DNA from: Paragonimus westermani
Lineage: Eukaryota; Platyhelminthes; Trematoda; Plagiorchiida; Troglotrematidae
DNA length: 64,000 nt
NCBI GenBank assembly: GCA_008508345.1
Contig: QNGE01002411.1
Coordinates: 10,028-74,027, forward strand
Reading direction: 5' to 3'
The position numbers and the translations under genes were made by a program. A model generated the notes under the pieces. It worked only from the letters and a program-made list of their open reading frames with translations, was not told the DNA's origin and did no database searches. Shown piece by piece: positions 11,401 through 22,400 of this stretch (positions within the stretch are counted from its first letter, which is position 1; the number at the start of each line of letters is the position of its first letter).

Positions 11401-14183
11401 ATGCAGGTGATCACTGTTCTGATTGACTACACCATTGTTGTGAGATCCGATTGCTGTCAGCCAGGTTGCTGGGTCGCGATCACCCTGCACGATGACTACT
11501 CTTAGAACAATTTTTTGGTCATTCATTGGCATCAAAGGGACCGTGGAGGGTAGATGAGCGTAGAGCCGGTTCTTCAAGTCATTGGTATGAAGTGTGATTG
11601 GACCACAAACACTTAGAAAGTTCGCAGGCTTGCACCGTATGAGTCAAAAACGCATGAACTTGACTTAAATGCTGATGCCCAACGGTCCGCCTATAGTCGG
11701 AGAATTAGGGGTCAGCGACTGAGAAACGGATACCTGGCTTCTGAACACCTTGTGTCTGGTAACCTATCCGGTAGAAGGCGTACCCAGCACCAACTTCCAG
11801 AAGCTGACCTTAGTCTGAGAGCTTTGTGTCACTCAGAGCAGTAACATTGATGCCTTAGAGGCTCAGTTTTGTCGCAGTCAGTGAGGTAACCAGTTCCACT
11901 TGCCCGGTGTTACGTTGATTCTGTAGCGTATATGCTTTTCCGACTTACGCCATGTTGTATACAGGGGCATGTCGTTGTTTGTTATCAGAGACATAAGCCG
12001 GAGACTCCGACCCAAATACCTGTCTTGCATGGCACCGGGGTACAGGTTTTCTTTGCAGGACCGTAACGAGAACTGTTGGTTCGAGTGTTTCACTCAGTTT
12101 GCATTGACGGGTTAACCCAACCTGGGGGCGCAATAGACAAAACACTGACACCTTACTCAGACTATTTTTCTGTGTAATATATTTACTCACAGCGACGTCA
12201 AGCCTCTGGAAAACACTGCCAGCTTACTGAATACACAAGAAATTACGCTAGTGGCTAAGACTTACTGTTGGACTACCTGAGTGATCTTCGTTTCAGTATA
12301 CCATTCCTCACTCTTATCTCTTAGATTTGGCAGACATCCGTAGTGCAACTATAGATATGGTTTTACTGTGTGCTCAACTATTTGTGCCTCATTGCTTGAG
12401 CACCTGTACGCAATCAGCAAGTCCAATTGCAGACCTCTAAGTGTAACTGATTTTAATCTAATTGTTCAACTTCGAAATTACTGTTATAGGTGAATCTAAA
12501 GGGACCGAAGTCTTGGTCATTATAGTGTAGTGAGGACGAGCGACCGCACTATACTACTCACGTCACTACTATTCGGTGTTGAGGCAGGGGCATCAATTTT
12601 GGCATTGGGGTGGCGGCGGAAAAAGTATAAGAAGAGACACTGAAGTGTAACATGGCACGAATTAGTTCTTGGTACACAACAGTACCGAGCATTGGCGTCC
12701 GTAGCAACCGTGACGTTCTGAGACCAGTATCGTATGCAGATGAGTGTTTTCGTTTGTGGTTATGCCGAAGCGCATAACCCATGTATTGGTTTTCCAAATA
12801 AACAATCTTTGAGCCAGCTGAGTTCTTGGTTCACAACATTAGTATCAATACCACACTTTATCTCGATGACTACTGCAAGATAGTGGAGAAAGTCAGATAC
12901 CGTCAAACATGTGAACATTTCACAATTCTTGTCTACCTGCATTTCAATGCAAACAATGATGCTGTAATGATAAACCATTTTGCATCATTGAATTTCAACA
13001 AACACAATCGAACTCCGGTAATAGTTTCGTTCCATTCCCTACTGATCAACTGTATGGAAAAAGTAGACTTTAAATCGAGGAAATGCGACTTAAAACAATA
13101 ATCTGGATCACAGACTCAAATTACTTAAATAAAAAATTCACTGTATAGTCTAAACTCCCAAATACCTTGTGAATACTCGTTATAACTATGCAAGTTACAT
13201 TATATTAAGTGCAATGAATGTGGACATTAGGTCTAATGTCTAGTGTTATTTGCTTATAAGTAATAATTAAATTTTCCTTCCTTTTCCGTCTTCGTGCGAG
13301 ATGATTGCTTAGAGTTAACAGGACGGTTAGTGTCGAGACGATTAACCAACCTATGACTTACTCGTAAGCAAATTTGGCTTTAGGTTTGTGTACAGCTATT
13401 CGGTAAATTATGACAGATCAGTGGCATCGTGATCAACACGGTCAACTCATAAAGGCCGATCAGAGTTATAAGCTCTGCCATGGACAGGATATTTATTAGT
13501 GGTGGTAGTGATGAGGTCAACTAGATTCGAACCTCGAACACAGTGATTTCTATATAAATGGGTAAGCTGAAAAAGCTTTAAAAAAAATAAGAAAACCGCA
13601 TTTTTTGTAAGTGACTTTCGAGTTATGTTAACCAAAAGCTTATACTGCTTGTCATTACATGTTTTTGCGTACTATTTCTAAAGCGACTTGTCACACAATC
13701 AGGCTTTCCAACAGCATTAAGAGGCCTAACATGCGATCGCATACACAAGAGTTAAAGTACCATGGGCTTAAGCATGCCACCCTGGAAGACAATGAAAGCG
13801 GTACAATAAAATCTTCATCGAGTTACTCAGTGTGTGACGTTATAACCGTTGCATACTTCTGAACATGTGCAGTCATCAAGTTTGTCAATTCATACCCTAC
13901 AATATTTGCACTTGTGAAACGAGAACGATTCTTCTTCGTCTGATGACAAATCGGATCTGATGAACACTTCGGTTGTACAGACTGGAGTTTTGCATGTATG
14001 ACATATTCAGCAGAGCTGTTAATGAGTCTGGTTTGCTTGAATTCTACTGATTCTTATGCTTTCAAAAAATGTGGCTTATGGCAAACCGACGTTGTTGGAA
14101 GTATGGGGCTTAGCATCAAGTTTTGACTATAGTAGCAATATCTTGTATGCAATTAGTGTTCGAATAAACTGTTCCAGTTGATT
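8462..14183. other. No gene recognised
   Basis: Only short open frames; the longest are about 107-109 codons (8555-8884 - and 9620-9943 +) without a recognisable domain. No repeat was identified by eye. Confidence 0.45.
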
Positions 14184-14334
14184 ATTGATAAACAGATTGG
14201 GAATAACACAACGTTACGAGCAAGTTGTAATACTCTACGTTTCAACCTCCTCGGGTGGCCTTCCTCAGGAGTGTTGTAATCGATTACAATCGAGTACAAT
14301 CGATCGTTGTTTTATTCCCAATCTATTTATCAGT
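14184..14334. repeat. 151-bp unit with 30-nt terminal inverted repeats (MITE-like)
   Basis: 14184-14213 and 14305-14334 are inverted copies with 27 of 30 matches (ATTGATAAACAGATTGGGAA against ACTGATAAATAGATTGGGAA for the first 20). The interior carries a second small palindrome, GTAATCGATTAC near 14277. No obvious target-site duplication was identified. It could be a MITE-like element or a retroelement hairpin. Confidence 0.5.
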
Positions 14335-16936
14335 GACGTGTTAAACACAACGCCCAAACTGTTCAACTTCATTCATACTAAATTTTTTGCGGATATCTTA
14401 CAACTGTTCCATTTGACCTCTTCTAACCAAGGTGACACCCTGTTCACTTAGTCACTTCCGCATCGGTTTTACTTTTGGAGACAGCTTTGACAACACTTTG
14501 TAAAGTCCTACAAAGGTTGCATGAGGTTGCATGTGAAGTAATGTGGAGTAAAATGAACATTCCGACAACTTGTGATGAAAATTTATTCGATTCACCGCTT
14601 ATTCCAACCCCGACAAAAGAGGGGATTTAATGAGAGGCCACTCCAAACTTTGTGATAAGGTTCCCGCATCAGGATTGGAAGAAAAACCTCAGTGTTACAC
14701 TTCCTGTTACTTACCAAGTTCTCTGTTATGTATTCCACCAATCAGCTTGCAGTTCGACTTTGTAAGTGCCAGTATAATCAGCCAATGATAGTATGAGATT
14801 TCTTAAATACTGTATATCTGCAAATACAGTACAAGGTCTTCTGCTTGGTACTTGAGTGAGAGGTTTCAATTCGGGTACGATTTCTAGGGCTATTCGAATT
14901 CCCATATTTCGAGTATTATACAACTATTCAACGTGTCTGGCGATCTCTGAATGTGGGTTGGACATGTGGTCAGGAAACTTGTGGAAAACGAATCTGATAC
15001 AATTAAGTGGGTTTTTATATATACAAACCATTCAAGTGTAACGATAGAATCGTCGGTGAGTTACAGTATAAGCATTTATTTTGTAGCGTATAACAATGTT
15101 TGGTACACAGACCGAGTTTTGAGGCTGAATTAACTGATCTGTGACTCTATCGGTGAATTTTTCGGATCTGTGATTCATAATGTTTCCGTGACAATTTTCC
15201 TGTTCAGTTCATTTGGGAACAGTTCATCCACAAGCGTTGTCTTTCGTGAAAAATTCTTCCCCATACTAGCTATTGCAGGTCAGTTTAATCTGAATACCCT
15301 TTGTCCTAGGATATTTCAGCGGAAGATTCCAGGTTACATATTCAGGAACACGCACGATTGATCATCCGACAGAGAGCTTGTATAATGATTCTAATTCTGC
15401 ACCAGTGTACAGATATCCCAATATTCAGAAGCGTACTGCGTGATTGAAGATTGTACACTTCATTAGAACATTAAATTCATCTTGTAATACCTTCCAGAAT
15501 TGAACGTCCACAAACCGGAAAAGTAACGAAATCTCGACGGATGCATTCGTACACTGGTTGCGAAAGTTAACTCCGCGGCGTTATTTGATTTCGTAGTCGC
15601 CATTAGACATGTATCTTTTATGTTACATGGATCATTTACTTCAAAATGAAATGCGATGTTGATGAATTATCTCCGGAATGGAATTTTTAGAGACAAGTTA
15701 TCTTCCAACAAATTATTGTGAGATGGCTTGTCAGTGTGGGAAATTTTTGTTCACACGAGTTCTCCTTCAGGTGAAATGAGTTGTCACTGTCCAAAACAAC
15801 AGAGACAAGGGTCACTTTTTCTCATGATTGCCACAGTCTGTGATGTATGTTCGTCTGTCTATTTCCTTCCACAGGATTGGTTTTCCGCTGATATTACCAT
15901 AGTATTCAGACCTCTTGACTAGCTACTAATCCAGGATATTCGTCAGCAGCTTGTATTACCGCGATCACAGATGAGTAATGTTCATCCTCAACGCCTTATT
16001 TATGTTGATTGCCATCCGCAGGTGTAGTCGCGACAAAGCGATTAAAAAGTATTACAGGATATTTCAATATGAGCAAGACTGGAAATATTATGTGAATGTT
16101 ATGCCGTAATTCACATTTTTGGATTACAAGGAAGCCAACTAACTGGTCCACGAACAGTCGCTATTGAACACGTCATCACTGTTCTGTGAAATCGGTCAGT
16201 CAGTAGCATTCACTAGTTCAAGCAGCTAATGAACTTTTGGGAACATATTTAGTTTATAGAAATACTCTACGTAAGACACTACGTCTATGTCAGCTGGTCG
16301 TGCATTCTCACGCCCCGTTAAAACTAATGTACATCTCATTCATTTAAAGCTTGCTGACTTGTAACGTATTTACAACGTGCACAGAATGGTACGGAATTTC
16401 GAAAATTCTTAGCTTCGAGAAAGAAAACTCGAGAATACAACAGAACCAGGCTGCCCGAACGCAGCAAACACTTTGTTAGCTGAGACTGGAGACCATGCCG
16501 AGAGATCAGGAATTTTATAGTTGGACTCGAAAACTCACCCTTTCTACTGTCTTATACGGAATCCACCAGATAATCCAAGGTGTTGACTACCCTGACAGGA
16601 TTTTTCAGGCAGTTCACGCTGAATTCCAACAACGCCATCGTTTGTCATTGAACTCCTATTACGCATAAAAAGTTAGTCAGAGTGTTTAATTTATAAAAAC
16701 CCCATTTATGAAAAATCAGGGCTTCGGGTGAATTCGAATAAGCAACAGAAACAGTATGACCAAACTCGACATATGCCACTCTGGAGAAGTTCTGAGTTAT
16801 AGGAAAGATGATGTATGACTGAGTCCCAATACAGAATTTCTGAGTTCACCGTTTGTTAGAGTGTGGACGTTTACTACCTGTCCACACCCACTATAATTTA
16901 CTAAGAGTACCTGAGGGATATGTTGTTCGAACATCA
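14335..16936. other. No gene recognised
   Basis: AT-rich DNA with short frames only and no recognisable motif. Confidence 0.45.
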
Positions 16937-17190
16937 ACATCGTTCATCAAGACAGCAAGAAGACATTGCGAGATGCAAGCATTTTGTTTATTCTCATCAG
17001 TCGGTTACATAGAACATTCGGTTATATGGGTTAAGCGCGTAGCGTCAAAACAATGAAATGAACGAACTTCACTTGGTTTCAATATAACCAACTGATGACA
17101 ATAAACGAAATGCTTGCATCTCGCAATGTATGTCTTCTTGCTGTCTTGATGAACTGGATAAAGGGAACTCAGTGTTTCAAATCAACATCG
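16937..17190. repeat. Foldback of two Penelope-type terminal segments
   Basis: Positions 16943-17006 and 17084-17152 are inverted copies at about 90% identity with one 4-nt gap, separated by about 80 nt. The right arm and its continuation to about 17190 also match 52719-52810, next to the Penelope-like element in ETS intron 2 (shared blocks TCTCGC, ATGTATGTCTTC, GAACTGGAT and GGAACTCAGTG). It is therefore a solo terminal piece of that family and not a random palindrome. Confidence 0.75.
17086..17126 (+). ncRNA. Hammerhead-ribozyme-like motif (Penelope terminal repeat)
   Basis: CTGATGA at 17092-17098 and GAAA at 17107-17110 are spaced as in a hammerhead core. Helix III would be ATGC/GCAT (17110-17113 with 17116-17119), followed by C17120 in an AUC cleavage triplet. 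Helix I is weak and helix II has almost no pairing (8 nt between the core boxes), so activity is doubtful. Penelope-like elements are known to carry hammerhead motifs in their terminal repeats, which fits the location. Confidence 0.35.
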
Positions 17191-17519
17191 TTGTTGTTTA
17201 TGTGGCTAAGTAATGGTTATTACTTAGTGTGGGTGGATAAACAAATAGCCATTTAAACACGGACGTTTATTTGACTGTACCCGGAAAATCGTGTACAGTA
17301 TTCAGCATTCGAGCCGTACTTCACACAAAACATAAGACACTAAACAGTCTGCTTGAGGGAGAAAAAAACAATAAGCATGCCATCATTTAAAAAAGCGTCA
17401 GATGTGTCGACCTGAAAGCTGAAAGATTCAACAAGAATGCATCATTTTACGATGTTTATGGCACACTTAGTCTTTTGAGTTCATTTTTGGTTGTTTTCCT
17501 CGCTATCTTCCCTGATGGT

Positions 17520-17960
17520 TGTTGTGCCACTTATTTCAACGCTGGTTGATGTCTGCGGCCTTCTCGGCGTGTCTACTGAATACAGCTCATTCCACCATAA
17601 AAGAATGTCTAACGGTGTTACACTTGTAACGCGCAATCGAAACCAGCGAGCGCGCACGAATTGAATTTGAGTTGTGCAACGGGACGTGCTGCTGTGTTGT
17701 TGGTGCCGTTTTGGTTTGCGTTCGTGTATGTCGTGTGCATGGCTTACTGGGCCTTCAGCTCATGTTTGTTCGTATTGTTTCTCTTTTCAGAACTGCTGTT
17801 CGAACCCCCACTTCGGAAGAACGCTGTCCCCTGGTGCGTCCACGTTGCCCGAAGGTTGGTCCGCGTAGTCACGGGCATCCACAGTAGAGTCGGCTGGCCT
17901 GCATGTTACACACTTATCAATCCATTTCATGTCAACCAACAAAGTGATGGCTAGTTATCC
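17520..17960 (+). other. GC-richer block with several open frames, unidentified
   Basis: This block is visibly richer in G and C than its flanks and is open in more than one forward frame. Near 17785 there is an acceptor-like CTCTTTTCAG, followed by a frame reading CSNPHFGRTLSPGASTLPEG. A GTTCGAACCCC stretch resembles a Pol III B box, but no A box is paired with it. It could be an exon or a transcribed repeat. I do not recognise a family. Confidence 0.3.
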
Positions 17961-19870
17961 TCCCACGAATTTCATTCATTTCATTCTTGAGACTATATAA
18001 GCGCTGGAAACAGTGACCTTTTTTATTCACGCTGAAAATCGTCCATACTGATGGACGACTGTTTTGTTCAATGAAGTCATTGGTCTAAAACAGCTCGAAC
18101 GAAATCTCTTCCGGTTTCTTAGGAAAATTTCAGTCGGGTATTTAGGTCACGAAACTTTTCTTATTGAGGTCAAAAACGGTCAGATTTTACAAAGTGTACA
18201 TTTCACATCTAAATAAACTTTAACGATGCAATAGGCCATTTGTGTTAGAATATACTGAAATGCTTATTCACAGAATAACCTAAATTATTGATATACCTTA
18301 CCAGTGCAGTATCAGCGAAATAAACACTACACCTTTTAATTATAATAGTCCTGATTTTTGGCTAATTCCAAACGTGTGGAATCAACTAGAATAGAATTGA
18401 CATCAAGCCACACGGTAACTCAATCGTTCCTATACTCCACCATTATGCGGTTTATTATACCACATCTTTGTTCAGCTGCGTGGAGCAGCTCTGCTTACTT
18501 CACAGTATAAAAAATTGTGTAGGCAGTTTTAGTCATACTGCTTGGTATGTTCTGTTGTTGAACACCCGGCAGTTATTGTTGTTGCTAGGTTCTTGTTCTC
18601 CTGTCTTGCGAATAACTGGACTTGTTTTGTAGGCAGATGTTTTTCACTTAATCCATTCTTCAACATACACTTCAGAGTCCTGCTTACAACATACTCCGAG
18701 CAAGTGTTTAGTTGATTGTTACCACCATGTACCATCATGGTAATATACGACTCGTCTTATTAGAAAAAGTCATTGTAAACGATTGATTGATTAGTATCAT
18801 TATTAATGCTGTCCTTGTAGCTCAGTGGCCCTTGTAAAGACAGAACAGCTCTCTGGAGTAGTAGCCTTCTTTTGGATACGGCGATGTGAAGCAAGGGAGA
18901 GTACGCACATCGTATCTTCGTACGTTACTTTACCCATTCGTCGGTCACACATAAACTAGCAATCGTCTGATTTGTCAATAATGGAAAAAACACATAGTCA
19001 GATACTAACATTTGGTCTACCCTCCTTAGTCTGGAAGGTAAATCACAAGAAATTCCAAAACCCACTACTACATAAATACATCTCAGAACTTCGACACAGG
19101 CAGAATAAAACATTCGAAATCCGCACACCACAGTTGATAGATGTTTCCTAAACACAAACGTAGTATCTCATTAAAGTCATTTGTTTGCATGGACAAATCA
19201 GCCTATCATGGTTTCGTCGGATAGGCTACAGACAGTCTCCATCATACCCATCAGACTTTTATCCCTCGTTGTGTACAAGATTATTTTCAAATGGCACAAG
19301 CTTTAGAGTACTTATCGGTGGGTTCATATGAGGTGTATTCCACTGATGTTAGATCTTGATTTACAAACATTTCAAGAAGAATTCAAATTTTTCCGTTCTT
19401 TTGCGAATTGCATTTCATAGTTGTGTCCCCGTTGATTATTTCGGAGGATTTATACTTTTAGGCAGACAGAACATGTATTGTAATATGGACTATCCTACAA
19501 AAAAATGATCGGTTGGCAACGGTTAACACATTTGGCCCATCTCTGGAAGATCTACTTTTAAGAACGACTGAACTGCATGTGCTTGATAATTCAGCTGATG
19601 TCAGCCTCGATAAACCGTATGTAGGTAATACATTGAATATTACTAATATTTACCTTGTATTATTTCTAACCTTTCAAATTATGTTAACGTTAATCTCTCT
19701 TTTTCCCTTAGGAAGAAGACCCAAACAACGGCTAGTTTTTTCCAGATATTTTACCGAATAGCCGGAAGGTTTATTAAAATGCTGAAGGTGTTTAAAAATC
19801 ACTCGGGGCGGTTAGTATACAGTTTCCTTTGTTCGGAAATATCCATTAAATTCATGAGAATGACAGATTA
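17961..19870. other. No gene recognised
   Basis: No coding or repeat signal apart from an isolated A-box-like TAGCTCAGTGG at about 18815 that lacks a B box. Confidence 0.45.
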
Positions 19871-20004
19871 GCGAAAAAAACTTGTTTTCCGTGTTTGATC
19901 AACAAGCTAATTACAACACAATCAATGTGAAGACAGCAACTAGGATGAGTCAGAAAAACGGTCAATATAGGTTATGAACGGTGTGTTCGTTATCAGCTAC
20001 GCAG

Positions 20005-20448
20005 TCACTGTTCCGAACCGGGGGCTTCATTGATTGTGGACCAAGGGAGGTTAAGTATCCTCACGAGCTTCTTCTGAGCGCGGAGCTCAGGGTTATGTAA
20101 TCGGATGCTTATGGCTTCGGCAACAATCAGCACTCTGAAGCTCATCATTTTTGATCCATTCCTTGGCACTCGGTAGACAATCCGAAAATCATCTTTCCTA
20201 CTGACGGAACGATTAGAGTCGGTCAAATTAGCAACAGTCGCGCTTGAAACCGTTCTAATCACACCACTATTCAACCACGCAGGATGACTTCCACTAACTG
20301 TGTCACACAATCTTCTTGTTGTACGACTAATGTGTGATGCTCGACACGAGCAAACAAATGAGTACACACAATAATTGGTTGTAAAACATGGAAGTTTGTC
20401 TTCGAGTTGTGACATGATGGCGGGTGTTGAACGGAAACTCATACACAA
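20005..20448 (-). pseudogene. Penelope-like GIY-YIG endonuclease domain (degenerate)
   Basis: The - strand frame reads YCVYSFVCSCRASHISRTTRRL, the GIY-YIG core of Penelope-like elements, in which the expected YIG is HIS. It then has AEAISIRLHNPELRAQKKLV up to NLPW at the C-terminus. Loss of the Tyr and Gly of YIG predicts an inactive nuclease. Because the terminal 255 nt are repeated inverted at 21.4-21.7 kb, the + strand at 19.93-20.11 kb shows the same antisense frame as that right arm. Confidence 0.82.
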
Positions 20449-20574
20449 TTGAGCGCCAGTGGGTTGTTTCGACTGACTTTCTTAGCTTTCTGGAGATAAC
20501 TTCGGACATGGGATCTCCCTTGAAAGGAAGACTAATAAACGCAGGTTTCTAATTCACAAAAGGTGCCTCAATTT

Positions 20575-20917
20575 TCAACTCTGCCGCCTGCATCGCTTCT
20601 GAATGAAACGCATTGGGTAGCCATTCTGCATGAACACTTCTTGTAGAAAGTCTAGTCCAGCTTGTAAAGTGTCAGGGGTGCAGACCTTTAACGCTCTACC
20701 CATCAAGCATCGTACGACGTTTCGCTTTCGATCTACTGTCAAAGCGAATGTACCGGCCACTCCAAGTCTGTTTTCTGTGCACAGTTCGTCGGACTGAACC
20801 ATCTTCCCTTCTTACTATACCAACGTCTGAAAAATCTATCTGACCATTGTCGTCTAACTCCTTGGTGAATTTAATACTGTTAAGGACTGAGTTGAAAGCT
20901 GCCATCACTCTATTCAT
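20575..20917 (-). pseudogene. Penelope-like RT, thumb and connector (frameshifted)
   Basis: Two overlapping - strand frames carry the region following motif C. The first is IKFTKELDDNGQIDFSDVGI with VHRKQTWSGRYIRFDS, corresponding to the 'FLDV-I-R' and 'VYRKPTWTGxYxxF' segments seen in Penelope-like RTs. The second is RNVVRCLMGRALKVC with LQEVFMQNGYP, the connector segment. The switch of frame near 20.75 kb shows that the copy is degenerate. Confidence 0.82.
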
Positions 20918-21475
20918 GTAAGCGTTCTCGTTGACGACACAAAAATACCACCAACATAGCGTTTATAAAGTGTAAATCGCTCAATGACCGCACTCAATTG
21001 GTTAATCTCCAGTTTGCACATGAAAACGTCAGCTAACAGGTGACCTACAGGCGAGCCCATTGTCAGTCCAACTCTCTGTCGGTAGATCGCATTGTTGAAC
21101 AGAACCTGAACGTTATTTGTGCAAAGCACCAGCAGTTCTCTCAGTTCATCTTTTGGGATGCCCACATGTTTGTTGTTATGCTCGATGTAATCGCACAAGT
21201 AGTCAATTGTCTCTTGTAGAAGCACGTTCGTAAATAGTGAGACAATATCCAATGAGAACACTGTTTGATTGTTTAGGTTCAGGTCTTGGATTGTGTCAAT
21301 GGAATGAAACGTATCCCGGAGACTATGTTTTGCTGGCTCTAACCTGATGGGTTTGAGCAGACCGGCGAACCGTTTGGTCAGAGCATGATGTGGCGAGTTG
21401 CACATATGTAAAATGGGTCTCAAAGGCAAGCCTGCTTTGTGCACTTCGCAGAAGCCATTAGTATCCGATTGCATA
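20914..21475 (-). pseudogene. Penelope-like reverse transcriptase, palm region (inactive)
   Basis: Conceptual - strand translation gives EVHKAGLPLRPIL, matching the fingers motif LPKVHKxGxPLRPI. It then gives FSLDIVSLFTNV (motif A, catalytic Asp kept), YRQRVGLTMGSPVGHLLADVFM in two adjoining blocks (motif B), and LYKRYVGGIFV (motif C). The usual YVDD is replaced by YVGG, so both active-site aspartates are lost. The open frame continues upstream of 21475 only because an inverted C-terminal tail happens to be open there; that part is not authentic RT. Membership of the Penelope-like class is clear from the motif spacing and the linked GIY-YIG domain. Confidence 0.87.
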
Positions 21476-21957
21476 ACCCTGAGCTCCGCGCTCAGAAGAA
21501 GCTCGTGCGGATACTTAATCTCCCTTGGTCCACAATCAATGAAGCCCCCGGTTCGGAACAGTGACTGCGTAGCTGATAACGAACACGCCTTCCATAACCT
21601 ATATTGACTGTTCTTCTGACTCATCCTGGTTGTTGTTTTCATATTTGTTGTGTTTTAATTTGCCTGATGATCGGACACAAAAAGTCTTCTTCCTTTGCGC
21701 CAATTGCTTTCCAGTGAGGTCTGCTGCGAACACAGTTTCATAAGCCTGAAAGACCTGCACTGATGAAAATCTGCAAGCGGTAGGGAGAAGTTTGAAGAGG
21801 ATGTTACTCGAACACTGATATTACGAGAAGTTTTCAATGTCTGCAGCAGAAAAGACAGATAAATTCTGGTATGTTTATGGTTGCTATGTGGCGGATCTTC
21901 TTCAACCTAATTTTTGAAGGCGATCATATTACAACTGACACAAATGGAAAACTGTAG

Positions 21958-22400
21958 TCTGTTCTACCCGAACTTATCCGGCGACTGAATTGCGCTTGCC
22001 CTTTGTGATTAGAATTGTTGCTCAGCTTGTTCGCAATCTCAGTCTACCGAAGTGTTCGGGCCGTCACAGTGTGTTGTCGGTTCACTGGTAGTTGTGGTGA
22101 CTTCCTTGCCGGTGAGGAAAATAATTGCCTGTGTGAAAGAGTGGCTAAACGTGAGCCCAAGAGGTCAGTAAGTGCAATAAAGCAACATATGCTAACTACA
22201 GATCTCACCTCATCTATTGCACTGTACATCATGGGTAGAGGTCATTTTGATGATCAGAACATCACGCCTGATATGGTACTACGCAATCGAAATCCAGAGA
22301 TGTTTGCGTTTTTCGGGACGGTACTGTTTAATACCTATCGTCCGATCCTGTGAATATACAAACTTCTGATTCACGTCGTTTGTCTCTCTCTCTTTCTCGG
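21958..22400 (+). pseudogene. Penelope-like GIY-YIG fragment, second family
   Basis: The + strand translation from 21958 gives STRTYPATELRLPFV and LVRNLSLPKCS. After a frameshift it continues as RFTGSCGDFLAGEENNCLCERV, AIKQHML, MVLRNRNPEMFAF and LFNTYRPIL. This matches line by line the fragment at 52.28-52.71 kb (TRTFPAAELRL, CSCGDIYIDRT, VLLRNKNPKLLAF, LINTHRPAL), and differs from the 20-kb element. The GIY-YIG core is damaged (FLAGEE in place of YIGRT). The RT portion is absent. Confidence 0.8.

Larger units (their letters stand above)
19871..21698 (-). mobile_element. Penelope-like retroelement, 5'-truncated, with an inverted 3' tail attached
   Basis: On the - strand from about 21475 down to 20005 the pieces follow Penelope-like order: RT, linker and GIY-YIG endonuclease. 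The 3' region from 20125 down to 19871 is repeated in inverted orientation at 21444-21698. Positions match as p and 41569-p without indels over the stretches checked. The inverted copy on the + strand encodes the element's C-terminus (AEAISIRLHNPELRAQKK) and its tail. It is fused to the RT exactly where the RT is truncated. The element is dead: there are frameshifts and the catalytic YVDD is YVGG. Confidence 0.88.

Noticed and set aside
13505..13550. B-box-like GATTCGAACCTCG (reverse strand)
   Set aside because: Resembles a T-arm on the - strand, but there is no matching A box, anticodon arm or acceptor stem.
17798..17812. B-box-like GTTCGAACCCC
   Set aside because: Isolated match with no paired A box; insufficient for a tRNA or SINE call.
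18805..18900. tRNA-like start (TAGCTCAGTGG)
   Set aside because: The A-box-like string has no B box or acceptor-stem pairing at the right distance. No tRNA fold is possible.
21475..21642. Apparent N-terminal extension of the Penelope RT (up to 57 codons)
   Set aside because: It is antisense to an inverted copy of the element's C-terminus, so the open frame is incidental.
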